Below, one piece after another: positions 9,748-18,056 of a DNA stretch of 33,531 nucleotides. The translations under genes and the position numbers were made by a program. The notes under the pieces are model-generated. The model worked only from the letters and a program-made list of their open reading frames with translations. It did not search any database and was not told the DNA's origin. Numbering within the stretch: the stretch's first letter is position 1; the number at the start of each line of letters is the position of its first letter. Location: the NCBI GenBank assembly GCA_029242355.1, contig JAQWUC010000063.1:1-33531 (forward strand). The letters run 5' to 3'. The stretch comes from Paracoccaceae bacterium. Lineage in GTDB: Bacteria > Pseudomonadota > Alphaproteobacteria > Rhodobacterales > Rhodobacteraceae.

Positions 9748-10659
9748 ATGCAAATAAGAACATATTCAGATACCAGTCTAAGCCTAATAACTTTCCTGAG
9801 TGCCTCTGCATGGGGGATGTACTGGTTTCCTCTTAGGATTATAGAAAGTACGGGAATTTCAAGTGCATGGAGTGTCGTGATAATAAACGCTTGCCCAATT
9901 ATGGTTTTATTACCTTTATTTTTATTCAAATATAAAAATTTACAACAAAATATAAAACCTGTTTTGTTTTCAGCTTTGATGATAGGTATGGCGTTTACTT
10001 TTTATGCCAACGCTCTTGTTGAAACGACGATAATAAAAGCAACCTTACTATTCTATTTAAACCCTATAATAGGAACGATAATTGGTCTCATTTGGTTGTC
10101 CGAGAAACTCACTATAGCAAGGGTAATCTCTATCTTGATTGCCATGTTTGGATTATTAATGCTGTTATCAGAGGGTCAGGACTCAGCACATCCATTGAGC
10201 ATTGGAGACTTTTATGGTGTTTTATCAGGCTTATTTTGGGCTGTAGGAGCCGCCGCACTTAATCGTTGGCCTAATGTGCCGATTGTTCCTCTAACCGGTT
10301 TAATTTACCTTTCTACGACCATCCTATCGGTATTATTTGCAACGATATTTTATAATGATCCATTTCCAGAGATTTCTCTTATAATCTCGATACTGCCATC
10401 CTCTATATTTTGGTCTGTAATAATTTTGTTACCTGGGTTCATGATTATTTTCAAAGTATCACAATTTTTGTTTCCAGGCCGAGTAGGGATTTTAATGATG
10501 TCAGAGGTGATTGTGGCAATCACTAGTGCATCCGTACTAGTCCCCTCCGAAAAAATGATTATTTGGCAATGGATAGGAGCATTCGCAATCATTGTGGCGG
10601 GTTTAATCGAAGTTGTTTTTGGCTACACTAAAGAAAACAAAACCACCACCAGAATATAA
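9748..10659 (+). CDS. EamA/DMT-family transporter
   Basis: Integral inner-membrane protein of the drug/metabolite transporter superfamily, with two EamA repeats and about ten hydrophobic helices. The first repeat ends with the typical FYLNPIIGTIIGLIWLSEKLT, and the second runs through SIGDFYGVLSGLFWAVGAAA and ends near the VVFGYTKEN tail. Substrates of this superfamily are small metabolites and cannot be predicted here. The start is uncertain: neither the ATG at 9748 nor an in-frame TTG at 9715 has a clear Shine-Dalgarno, and ATG is preferred. It is divergent from the molybdoenzyme gene and convergent with the DUF1330 gene (16-bp gap). Confidence 0.85.
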   Translation: MQIRTYSDTSLSLITFLSASAWGMYWFPLRIIESTGISSAWSVVIINACPIMVLLPLFLFKYKNLQQNIKPVLFSALMIGMAFTFYANALVETTIIKATLLFYLNPIIGTIIGLIWLSEKLTIARVISILIAMFGLLMLLSEGQDSAHPLSIGDFYGVLSGLFWAVGAAALNRWPNVPIVPLTGLIYLSTTILSVLFATIFYNDPFPEISLIISILPSSIFWSVIILLPGFMIIFKVSQFLFPGRVGILMMSEVIVAITSASVLVPSEKMIIWQWIGAFAIIVAGLIEVVFGYTKENKTTTRI

Positions 10660-10675
10660 TTTCCTAACAAAATAT

Positions 10676-10972
10676 CTAGGACAGCCCTTCAACAAGCAAA
10701 GCAGTAGACGTGGCAGCCCCTAGTCTCATAGCCTTCACCGGTTTATACTCCTCACTCTTCAAAAAAGTTTTCGCTTTTTGCATGCTTTCAAACTTAATAA
10801 CTACAACCCTCGTTGGAGCCCAAAGATCTGACTGATCCGTGTAAAGCTCTCCTCCTCGAGCAAGGTATTCGCCTCCAAAACTTTCAATAATTGGTTTTGC
10901 TAATTTCTTATATTCCTCATACGGAATGGGATCTTTTATTTTTGTATCAACAATTAAATAAGCACTCATCAT
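10676..10972 (-). CDS. DUF1330 family protein
   Basis: Small protein of 98 residues with the features of DUF1330, a dimeric alpha+beta barrel-like fold: AYLIVDTKIKDPIPYEEY at the N-terminus, the central GGEYLARGGE turn, and VVVIKFESMQKAKTFLKSEEY then PVKAMR near the end. The function of the family is not established. The first of two adjacent ATGs (10972) is taken because AGGA lies 6 nt upstream. It stands alone, tail to tail with the EamA gene, and nothing nearby explains its role. Confidence 0.8.
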   Translation of the reverse strand: MMSAYLIVDTKIKDPIPYEEYKKLAKPIIESFGGEYLARGGELYTDQSDLWAPTRVVVIKFESMQKAKTFLKSEEYKPVKAMRLGAATSTALLVEGLS

Positions 10973-11396
10973 TTTATTTCCTATCTGCCATTTTTTTAAA
11001 TAAAACCAAAATTTGTATTCTCTTTGTATTCTCTAAGACAATTAATGATAATAAATTGTAAATAATATGTATAGGGTGCGACGAACGAAAAGCTCAAGCT
11101 ATTTGGGACACAGCAAAACTCCTATTTGCAATTTACAACCTTCCTAATACCTCCAAAATCATCGAAAGACTCATCTATTCCTACATCTCGATTCTACCAA
11201 ACATTTGTAAAATCGGTTTAAACCAAACTATTATCTGTTTGTCATTAAAAGAAGCTGAAAGGCCAGTCTGATCTAAGTCTCCAATTATTTCCTCAATGAG
11301 GGCTATTTCTAAAACTTGCCAGTAAATCAAATTGCCATTCTCACGTTAAAGTTTTAAAATATAACTGCAAATCTTACAATAATTTTGGAGAGTCTT
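10973..11396. other. Intergenic region between DUF1330 and aldo/keto reductase genes
   Basis: About 420 bp without a recognisable gene, divergent between a minus-strand and a plus-strand gene, so it should hold two promoters. A 54-codon open frame on the minus strand (11181-11345) lacks a start and resembles nothing I know; it could be a gene scrap. A perfect 10-bp palindrome GGTTTAAACC lies at 11217-11226. The GGAGAG at 11386-11391 is the ribosome site of the following gene. Confidence 0.5.
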
Positions 11397-12425
11397 ATGA
11401 GTTATTTACCAAAAGCAAATCGATACAGTAAAATGATTTATCGTAGGTGTGGACATTCAGGTTTAATATTGCCAGCTATATCGCTTGGTCTCTGGCACAA
11501 CTTCGGGGAAGACTACAACCATAGTTTAAAACGCGCTATCTGCCAAACGGCCTTTGACACTGGAATTACACATTTCGATCTTGCCAATAATTATGGCCCT
11601 CCGCCAGGAAGCGCTGAAGAGGCCTTTGGAGAAATTTTAAAAACTGACTTTTGTGGATTTAGAGATGAATTAATAATTTCAAGCAAAGCCGGTTATAATA
11701 TGTGGGAAGGACCCTATGGTGAATGGGGAAGCCGAAAATATTTAATTGCTTCATGCGATCAATCATTGAAAAGAATGGGGCTAGATTATGTTGATATTTT
11801 TTATTCGCATCGTTTTGACCCCAATACTCCCCTAGAAGAAACGATGGGTGCATTGGATCACATTATTCGCTCTGGTCGAGCATTATATGCTGGCATTTCA
11901 AGTTATAATAGTACCCGGACGCGTGAGGCGCAAAAAATTCTCAAAGAATTGGGAACACCCTGCGTCATCCATCAACCGAGTTATAATATGATGAACAGAT
12001 GGGTAGAGACCGACGGACTACTCACAACTCTCAGTGATCTTGGAATCGGGTCAATAGCCTTCACACCTCTGGCACAGGGTCTTCTTACAAATAAATACCT
12101 AACTGGCATCCCTTCAGGCAGTCGCGCCACACAAGATAAAAGTTTGGACAAAACAAAACTTTCGACAAATATGATTTCAAACCTAAACTCGTTAAATGAT
12201 ATTGCAGCTAATCGAGGCCAATCATTGGCTCAAATGGCTATAGCATGGGTACTAAGAGAAGAAAAAATAACGACTGCCCTCATCGGTGCCTCAAAACCAA
12301 ATCAAGTTTTAGATTGCGTTGGCGCTATAAATAATCTGGCCTTTTCTGTAGAAGAATTAGAAGAAATAAACCTTTATGCGAAAGACGAGGCGTTAAATTT
12401 ATGGGCTAAATCTGCTGAGCTTTAA
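11397..12425 (+). CDS. Aldo/keto reductase, YghZ/L-glyceraldehyde-3-phosphate reductase-like
   Basis: NADPH-dependent aldo/keto reductase of 342 residues with a TIM-barrel fold. The catalytic tetrad is visible: Asp61 and Tyr66 in HFDLANNYG, Lys97 in IISSKAGY and His138 in YSHRFD. The GPPPGSAEEAFGEIL and PYGEWGSRKYL segments are characteristic of the YghZ (AKR14) group, which reduces L-glyceraldehyde-3-phosphate and methylglyoxal-like aldehydes. Cofactor-binding residues follow in ALIGASKPNQV near the C-terminus. The start is ATG 11397, 5 nt after GGAGAG, rather than an in-frame TTG at 11385. It converges with the tandem-SnoaL gene. The physiological aldehyde is unknown; a link to the neighbouring LacI region is possible but not shown. 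Confidence 0.9.
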   Translation: MSYLPKANRYSKMIYRRCGHSGLILPAISLGLWHNFGEDYNHSLKRAICQTAFDTGITHFDLANNYGPPPGSAEEAFGEILKTDFCGFRDELIISSKAGYNMWEGPYGEWGSRKYLIASCDQSLKRMGLDYVDIFYSHRFDPNTPLEETMGALDHIIRSGRALYAGISSYNSTRTREAQKILKELGTPCVIHQPSYNMMNRWVETDGLLTTLSDLGIGSIAFTPLAQGLLTNKYLTGIPSGSRATQDKSLDKTKLSTNMISNLNSLNDIAANRGQSLAQMAIAWVLREEKITTALIGASKPNQVLDCVGAINNLAFSVEELEEINLYAKDEALNLWAKSAEL

Positions 12426-12445
12426 ATTTAGAAAAGTCATTCAAT

Positions 12446-13447
12446 TTACGGGATATGCTTTGTTGTATTAGCTAAAACATCAATGCCATTTTGCATCCAA
12501 AATCCTAATAAATCAATAAAAACCCAGTTTTCTGCAAGCTTTTTGCCGTCACGACGATATAAATCAATGACATTCATGTCAGCAGTGAGGTTGGTTGGCG
12601 GATATCCCATAAAAGAATTACTTAGTGTCAAAGTTAAATTTGGTCGGCCAAAAAAACCACCGAAATAACCCTCTGAAACACGACAAATATGCCCATTAAA
12701 TTTTCGATTTGTAAAAGCGGAACGAAACGGACCAGCGTGCTGCTTGGCATAGCGCTCAATCGTATAAGTAGACCCTATTCCCGTTGGGCCCCACCAAATC
12801 ATGTCATCATGCCAACTTAAAGCCAATTCTTCTTCCAAGGATAATAGGTTATCCCAATTTCCTAATGTATCAATCATATGATCGATCGCTTTGGATGTCT
12901 TCTGACCAGAATTTAAATTTTGGTCTTTATAATACAAGCCATCATGAGTCGCTGGACCACATTGCAAAATGTTTGCACCTAAAGCATTTGGGAATGGATC
13001 AATTCCAACTTGATACATTAAATGCGGGATATCAAAATAAAAAGCGGTTTGGACAATCTTTTCATTTTTGATTTCATTAAATTCTGCATATCTTAAAAAT
13101 GTCATTTTTTTATTTGCTCGAATTGATAACCAATCATTATCAAACAAACCCACCAAATTGCCCATTGAGACAACCCAAATAGATTCCTCTTTTCCAAGTT
13201 CATTCTTTCCAGCAAAAAAAACATCTTGCCGGCGTTGCAACCTTTTAAAAGAATTCTTAAACGGAACCCAAAATTGACGAGCTAATCGCTCGCCACCAAT
13301 TTGATCTTTGAATGGATAATAACTTTGCCACAAACAATCATCAGAAGCATAGTGCGCACAGACTTCAGGTATTTCGCACACATTAGCAGAAGCCAAGGCA
13401 TCGTAATAACTTAATATTATTTGTTTTTCATTTTGGAAATTAACCAT
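12446..13447 (-). CDS. Tandem SnoaL-like (NTF2 superfamily) protein
   Basis: 333 residues made of two SnoaL/NTF2-like cone folds (about 5-150 and 185-325). Each starts with helices ending in an aromatic-rich WQSYYPF or DMIWWGPTG strand, and the second ends with VIDLYRRDGKKLAENWVFID, the usual SnoaL closing strand and tail. SnoaL-like domains include cyclases, dehydratases and many proteins of unknown activity, so no reaction can be assigned. It is transcribed divergently from the LacI region across a 100-bp gap with a LacI-type palindrome, so it is probably in the same regulon. It is a distant relative of the tandem-SnoaL protein at 15413 and shares its C-terminal signature with the tail of the chimeric ORF at 13554. 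Confidence 0.78.
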   Translation of the reverse strand: MVNFQNEKQIILSYYDALASANVCEIPEVCAHYASDDCLWQSYYPFKDQIGGERLARQFWVPFKNSFKRLQRRQDVFFAGKNELGKEESIWVVSMGNLVGLFDNDWLSIRANKKMTFLRYAEFNEIKNEKIVQTAFYFDIPHLMYQVGIDPFPNALGANILQCGPATHDGLYYKDQNLNSGQKTSKAIDHMIDTLGNWDNLLSLEEELALSWHDDMIWWGPTGIGSTYTIERYAKQHAGPFRSAFTNRKFNGHICRVSEGYFGGFFGRPNLTLTLSNSFMGYPPTNLTADMNVIDLYRRDGKKLAENWVFIDLLGFWMQNGIDVLANTTKHIP

Positions 13448-13483
13448 AGTTTTTCAATACATACATAAAATTAAATAAAGCTA

Positions 13484-13514
13484 TTGCCGAATCTGTAATT
13501 AAATTGTCTACTAT
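13484..13514 (+). promoter_or_regulatory. Possible promoter of the chimeric ORF/lacI transcript
   Basis: TTGCCG (13484-13489) and TACTAT (13509-13514) resemble -35 and -10 boxes, with a long 19-bp spacing. The palindrome that follows would cover the transcription start, as expected for repression. The match is modest and inferred by eye. Confidence 0.3.
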
Positions 13515-13533
13515 TTTGCATACGAATGCAAAA
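13514..13533. promoter_or_regulatory. LacI-family operator-like palindrome
   Basis: TTTTGCATACGAATGCAAAA is a 20-bp inverted repeat centred on CG with a single mismatched pair. Even length with a central CG and GCA-type arms is the classic LacI/GalR-family operator form. It lies in the divergent gap between the tandem-SnoaL gene and the ORF preceding lacI, and is the probable site of the LacI-family regulator encoded at 14394. No second good copy was noticed in the window. Confidence 0.65.
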
Positions 13534-13553
13534 AATAAACTTTGAGGAAAATT

Positions 13554-14372
13554 TTGGCCCAAATAAAATTACAAAATCTCAGCAAACGATGGGGGAATTT
13601 TGTTGCGGTTGAAAAATTTAACTTAACAATTGCCGATCAAGAATTTGTAGTTTTGCTCGGACCATCCGGTTGCGGGAAAACAACAACTATGCGAATGATC
13701 GCTGGTCTTGAAGATGCAACTGAAGGCGATATTTTTGTGGATGGAAACCGAATAAATGATCTAGAGGTAATTGTTTGTGATACTTATGATGAAATGCTGA
13801 GTGTAGCGAATGAAATTGCTTCAGAACATGTTCAAGTAATGACGGATCGTGATAACTGGTTTCTAGAACATATGACATGCTACGGAGCTTTGTTTCTTGG
13901 TCCTCGAACAAATGTTGCTAACGGTGATAAGGTAATTGGCACCAATCATACTTTGCCAACAAAAAAAGCAGGTCGCTATACTGGAGAATTATGGGTTGGC
14001 AAGTTTCTTAAAACTCATAGCTATCAAAGAATTACAACTGATAAAGCCGCTGCAGAAATTGGTAGTTATGGCTCAAGGCTTTGCATGTTGGAGGGTTTTG
14101 TTGGTCATGGAGAGCAATGCAACATTCGAGTCCGACGATATGGGCTAAAAAATGATGGTTGGATGGGTATTGCTCCCACAAATAAGAAGATCCAACTCCG
14201 CTCTTTAGATTTTTGGCGTTTAGAAAACGGAAAAATTAGAGAGAACTGGGTCTTGTTAGATCTTTTAGATATTTACCGTCAAATCGGTGTTGATGTTTTT
14301 TCTCGGCTACGTGAATTCAATAAATCCAGATCTTTTGTCGGCAACAATGAATATATCGGTCACATATTATGA
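13554..14372 (+). CDS. Chimeric ORF: ABC ATPase N-terminus + HisD/HpsN-like C-terminus + SnoaL C-terminus (probable relic)
   Basis: One uninterrupted frame made of three unrelated pieces. Up to about 13766 it is the start of a MalK/UgpC-type ABC ATPase: [19 protein letters not shown], Walker [19 protein letters not shown], ending at INDLE just where the family continues to the Q-loop. From 13767 to about 14144 it is the C-terminal half of a histidinol-dehydrogenase-family protein, closest in feel to sulfopropanediol dehydrogenase HpsN. That part has ASEHVQV with the catalytic Glu-His pair, [27 protein letters not shown] and EGFVGHGEQ, but no NAD-binding half. From 14145 it is the end of a SnoaL domain ([19 protein letters not shown]). 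TTG at 13554 (Leu read as Met-Ala-Gln) follows GAGG by 6 nt. None of the pieces could act as its parent enzyme; successive in-frame deletions are the likely origin. Confidence 0.75.
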   Translation: MAQIKLQNLSKRWGNFVAVEKFNLTIADQEFVVLLGPSGCGKTTTMRMIAGLEDATEGDIFVDGNRINDLEVIVCDTYDEMLSVANEIASEHVQVMTDRDNWFLEHMTCYGALFLGPRTNVANGDKVIGTNHTLPTKKAGRYTGELWVGKFLKTHSYQRITTDKAAAEIGSYGSRLCMLEGFVGHGEQCNIRVRRYGLKNDGWMGIAPTNKKIQLRSLDFWRLENGKIRENWVLLDLLDIYRQIGVDVFSRLREFNKSRSFVGNNEYIGHIL

Positions 14373-14393
14373 GAAGGATTTAATCAAAGTATA

Positions 14394-15416
14394 ATGGCTT
14401 CTGAAAAAGTAACATCGATGGACGTCGCAAAAAAAGCTGGTGTGAGTCAATCTGCAGTTAGCAGAGTATTAACGCCTGGAGCATCAGCAAGTAAAAAAAC
14501 TGCGGCAAAAGTTATTTCTGCTGTTAATGAATTAGGTTACCGACCGAATATTATTGCTAGGACCTTAATTACTGGGAAATCAAGAATTATAGGTTTGGTA
14601 GTTGCCTACCTCAATAACCGGTTCTACCCGAAAGTCCTAGAAAAGCTTTCTAATAAGCTTCAAAAAGAAGGTTATCAGGTTCTGATATTTATAGCTCAAA
14701 ATACCGATGATGACATCAGCAATGTGATTGAAGGTATTCTTGAATATCAAGTCGATGCCATCGTAGCTGCGTCGGTGGGCATGTCATCAGACCTTGCAGC
14801 TCGATGTCAAGCATCGGGTGTTCCAATAGTTTTGTTTAATCGCGGCCAGACCAATAGTGCATTGTCTTCAGTAACTTCCGATAACTTTAAAGGAGGTTGG
14901 AAAGCAGCAAAACATTTGCTAGAATTAGGTCATAAAAAAATAGGATATATCGCTGGATGGGAAGGTGCCTCTACACAACTTGACAGAGAGAGCGGATTTG
15001 TTGCCGCCTTAAAAGAAAAAAAAATAACTATTACCCACCGCGAAGTTGGAAACTTTGTACGAAATGAAGCACAAGACGCTGCTCGAAGAATGTTCAGCAA
15101 CCAAAACCATCCGACAGCCGTTTTTGTAGCAAGTGACCATATGGCCTTTGCTGTTATTGACGTTTTACGATCAGAGTTAGGATTTAGAGTCCCAGAAGAT
15201 ATTTCATTAATTGGTTTTGATGATGTAAGCCTAGCATCATATAGCGCATACAATTTAACTACAATTAAGCAACCAATTACCCAGATGGTTGAATCCACTG
15301 TTAATATTTTACTAGATCAAATTAATCACCCTCAGGTCCAGAAAAATCAAATTATCAAAATTGATCCAACGTTAATTAAACGTAATAGCACCTCTTCAGT
15401 AAAGGATTCTAAATGA
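14394..15416 (+). CDS. LacI-family transcriptional regulator
   Basis: 340-residue regulator with an N-terminal LacI helix-turn-helix (VTSMDVAKKAGVSQSAVSRV) and hinge helix (NELGYRPNIIARTLITGKS), followed by a periplasmic-binding-protein-like ligand domain (about 60-330) with IGYIAGWEGAST, FVASDHMAFAVIDVL and ISLIGFDDVSLASY. Such proteins bind a palindromic operator and usually release it on binding a sugar or related metabolite. The candidate operator is the palindrome at 13514-13533. The ATG at 14394 has AAGGA about 15 nt upstream, which is further than ideal. The stop overlaps the next gene's start as ATGA, so regulator and catabolic genes are cotranscribed and probably autoregulated. The ligand is unknown. 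Confidence 0.93.
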   Translation: MASEKVTSMDVAKKAGVSQSAVSRVLTPGASASKKTAAKVISAVNELGYRPNIIARTLITGKSRIIGLVVAYLNNRFYPKVLEKLSNKLQKEGYQVLIFIAQNTDDDISNVIEGILEYQVDAIVAASVGMSSDLAARCQASGVPIVLFNRGQTNSALSSVTSDNFKGGWKAAKHLLELGHKKIGYIAGWEGASTQLDRESGFVAALKEKKITITHREVGNFVRNEAQDAARRMFSNQNHPTAVFVASDHMAFAVIDVLRSELGFRVPEDISLIGFDDVSLASYSAYNLTTIKQPITQMVESTVNILLDQINHPQVQKNQIIKIDPTLIKRNSTSSVKDSK

Positions 15417-16381
15417 AAGGCTTTAATAAAAAATGGAAAAATTTTCCGGATTATATACTTGGGATTACACAAGAAATTTGGGAAGACCGGGGTTTGGCAA
15501 CACTGGAGCACTATTATTCTAAAGATATACCTGTTAGATCACCGGGCTCCGTTGTTGTTGGAAATCAAAACGTTATTGCCACTACAATGGCTACTCTTGC
15601 TGAGTTTCCAGATCGCGAGCTTCTTGGCGAAGATGTCATCTGGTCAGGAAATCCTGAAATTGGAATGCTCTCATCTCATCGTATATATACGACGGCTACC
15701 CACTCAGGAAACGGAACCTTCGGTATCGCAACGGGAAAAAAATTAAAATATCGAGTGATCGCCGATTGCCATGCAAAGGATAATCAAATTGACGATGAGT
15801 GGTTAATTCGCGATCAAGGCGCAATCGTAATACAGCTTGGATTAAACCCAAAAGATTACGCAAGAGATTTGATTCAACGCGAGGGCGGTAACAGCAAATG
15901 CATTATTCCCTTTAATCCCAAAATTGATATACCCGGCCCATATAAGGGTCGTGGGAATGAAAACGAATGGGGAGAAAAGTATGCAGACTTTCTTCGACAT
16001 ATGATGAAATCAGATTTCTCCATTATTCCAAAGTCTTATGATCGAGCATGCCAGCTTGAATATCCTAATGGACAAAGAAAAACAAGTCACCGTTCAGTTG
16101 ATGAGTTTTGGATGTCTTTGCGATCAAGTTTTCCTTCCGCAACTTTTTCCATCGAACATCAAATTGGTCGAGAAGATCCCCTCATGCCTCCACGAGCTGC
16201 CATTCGATTTGGCTTACATGGGAAACATGACGGATGGGGCCGTTTTGGTGAACCTACGGGGGCAAATGTATATATTATGGGAGCGGCTCACGCGGAATTT
16301 GGACCATGGGGACTGCGAAGAGAATTTGTTGTCTTGGATGAAACTTCTATTTGGAAGCAAATAATCCTACAGACTGGATAA
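15413..16381 (+). CDS. Tandem SnoaL-like protein (operon gene)
   Basis: 322 residues with two SnoaL/NTF2-like domains. The first (about 12-145) contains HYYSKDIPVRSPGSVVVGNQ, FPDRELLGEDVIW and the strand EIGMLSSHRIYTTATHSG. The second (about 180-320) contains RSVDEFWMSLRSSFPSATFS, the HGKHDGWGRFGEPTG turn and a FVVLDETSIWKQ tail. Many catabolic SnoaL pairs have His/Asp residues in this layout, but I cannot assign a reaction. It starts in an ATGA overlap with lacI and is followed after 14 bp by the bicupin gene. It is equivalent in architecture, but not closely similar, to the divergent tandem-SnoaL protein at 12446. Confidence 0.8.
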   Translation: MKGFNKKWKNFPDYILGITQEIWEDRGLATLEHYYSKDIPVRSPGSVVVGNQNVIATTMATLAEFPDRELLGEDVIWSGNPEIGMLSSHRIYTTATHSGNGTFGIATGKKLKYRVIADCHAKDNQIDDEWLIRDQGAIVIQLGLNPKDYARDLIQREGGNSKCIIPFNPKIDIPGPYKGRGNENEWGEKYADFLRHMMKSDFSIIPKSYDRACQLEYPNGQRKTSHRSVDEFWMSLRSSFPSATFSIEHQIGREDPLMPPRAAIRFGLHGKHDGWGRFGEPTGANVYIMGAAHAEFGPWGLRREFVVLDETSIWKQIILQTG

Positions 16382-16395
16382 AGAAAGGATAAAAA

Positions 16396-17364
16396 ATGAA
16401 CATTTTCGAAATGCAAAAACGGATTGTACGATATGGCGAGTTAATACCTTGTAAAACAGCGTTCATCGACGCACATACCCCTGGTTCAAATCAAAAGGAA
16501 AACTTTACAATTATCGGAGGCGGCGTGTCCGAGAGTGCTGACCAACACGTCCATATAAAGGATACACCCGGCTTTAATATTGGTGCAGCTGGACAACCGC
16601 CTCGCTGCAGAAATAGTTTGCACTCTCATAGAACTGCTGAAGTATTTTTTGTTTTAAAAGGCCGCTGGCGATTTTTTTGGGGTCGCTGGGGGACTGCCGG
16701 TGAAGTAACCCTGAATGAAGGTGATATTATTAATATTCCAACCGGCATTTTTCGAGGGTTTGAAAATATTGGAACTGATTACGGTATGATAATGGCCATA
16801 CTCGGTGGGGATGATGCAGGAGGGGGCGTAATTTGGGCTCCTCAAGTGATTGAAGACGCTTCAAATCACGGTTTAATTTTAGCAGAGACTGGCCGTCTCT
16901 ATGATACAAAAAAAGGTCAACACTTGCCTCAAGGTGTAAAAACTATGCCAATTCTTACAAAACAGGAATTAGAAAAATATCCGGAACCTACCACAAAAGA
17001 TGTGGTGCCAAACCACGTTGCCAGATATTGGGATCTTATGGCTATGGCGGACAACCAACCGGCAACCGTTATTGGAGAAAATGGTATACTTATCGATCGT
17101 CCTGGCTTTGAAGTTGATTTTCTTACGAAGGATTCATCACAACAAACTGAACAATCAACTGAAAAACATACGATCTTAATGCCAATGCGAGGACACTGGA
17201 CATTATCATGGAAAGGCGGAGACATTATAATAAATCCTGGAGATACGGCAGCAATACCTCCAAACCTAAAGCATAAAGTTTATCCATCGATGACTGGAGA
17301 GTCTTCACTATACCGAATTACTAATACGAGTGACCCTGCTGGACCGACATGGCAAAAGAACTGA
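16396..17364 (+). CDS. Bicupin-like protein
   Basis: 322 residues with two cupin barrels. The first has NSLHSHRTAEVFFVLKGRW, giving His76, His78 and Glu82 as metal ligands, then GDIINIPTGIFRGFENIG, where the usual second-motif His is Arg120. The second (about 225-315) has a weak first motif, EKHTILMPMRGHW, but keeps GDTAAIPPNLKHKVY. The bicupin layout and length resemble gentisate-type dioxygenases and quercetinase-like proteins, yet ligand loss in each half makes dioxygenase activity uncertain; isomerase or binding roles are alternatives. AGGA precedes ATG 16396 at good spacing. The stop overlaps the next start as TGATG. Confidence 0.8.
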   Translation: MNIFEMQKRIVRYGELIPCKTAFIDAHTPGSNQKENFTIIGGGVSESADQHVHIKDTPGFNIGAAGQPPRCRNSLHSHRTAEVFFVLKGRWRFFWGRWGTAGEVTLNEGDIINIPTGIFRGFENIGTDYGMIMAILGGDDAGGGVIWAPQVIEDASNHGLILAETGRLYDTKKGQHLPQGVKTMPILTKQELEKYPEPTTKDVVPNHVARYWDLMAMADNQPATVIGENGILIDRPGFEVDFLTKDSSQQTEQSTEKHTILMPMRGHWTLSWKGGDIIINPGDTAAIPPNLKHKVYPSMTGESSLYRITNTSDPAGPTWQKN

Positions 17365-18056
17365 TGAAATTACCAATTGTTCTGATACCAGGGCTTATGT
17401 GCGACATGCGCTTATTTAAACCGCAAATTAGTTTTTTATCAAGAGATAGGACTGTGGTATCGGCTTCACCTTATGGATTTAATACTGTAGAAGAAATTGC
17501 AAAAAATATCATTAAGTCTATGCCTAAACAATTCATATTAGTTGGATTGTCTTTGGGAGGAATAGTTGCAATCGAAATTGCAAGACTGTGTCAAGAAAAA
17601 ATTCATAAATTGATTCTCATGGATACGAGTTACCTTGCGGAACCTGAGCATATCTCGATAAAACGGGAATCCCAAATTCGAGATGTAGAGAAAGGAAACC
17701 TCAAGACAGTCATGGTTGAGGAACATATTCCAAATTATCTTGCTGACGGTTCAACAAGCAACCCTATCTCAGACCTATGTATTGAAATGGCTTTACAGCT
17801 CGGTTCAAAGATTTTTGTTCAACAATCACTCGCTCTTATGTCGAGAAAAGACCAAACGAATACACTCAAGAACATCGAAATCCCCACAATGCTGCTATGC
17901 GGAGAATATGATCGGCTGTGTAATGTCAAAATTCACCAAAAGATGCATGACTTAATATATAACTCATCCTTAAATATTGTTAATGACGCAGGTCATTTGC
18001 CGACTCTGGAAAACCCACTTAAAACAAATAGGATACTGAAAAAATGGCTAAACTAA
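17364..18056 (+). CDS. Alpha/beta hydrolase
   Basis: 230-residue alpha/beta hydrolase-fold protein with a full catalytic triad: Ser63 in the nucleophile elbow GLSLGG, Asp183 in CGEYDRLC and His211 in DAGHLPTLENP. The N-terminal VLIPGLMCD is the oxyanion-hole loop. Substrates of such proteins include esters, lactones and C-C bonds of ring-cleavage products. I prefer the ATG at 17364, which overlaps the bicupin stop as TGATG and gives the usual MKLPIVLIPG start; an upstream ATG at 17349 is also in frame. The 3' end overlaps the RraA-like gene by 13 bp, indicating translational coupling. Confidence 0.88.
   Translation: MKLPIVLIPGLMCDMRLFKPQISFLSRDRTVVSASPYGFNTVEEIAKNIIKSMPKQFILVGLSLGGIVAIEIARLCQEKIHKLILMDTSYLAEPEHISIKRESQIRDVEKGNLKTVMVEEHIPNYLADGSTSNPISDLCIEMALQLGSKIFVQQSLALMSRKDQTNTLKNIEIPTMLLCGEYDRLCNVKIHQKMHDLIYNSSLNIVNDAGHLPTLENPLKTNRILKKWLN

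Noticed and set aside
11181-11345. 54-codon minus-strand open frame between DUF1330 and the aldo/keto reductase
   Set aside because: No start codon or ribosome site and no recognised family; a frame of this length arises by chance fairly often. It may be a gene scrap, but there is nothing to support naming it.
16396-17364. Gentisate 1,2-dioxygenase
   Set aside because: Size and two cupin domains fit, but the first domain has Arg in place of the distal His and the second lacks a clear HxH, so a specific dioxygenase call is not justified.
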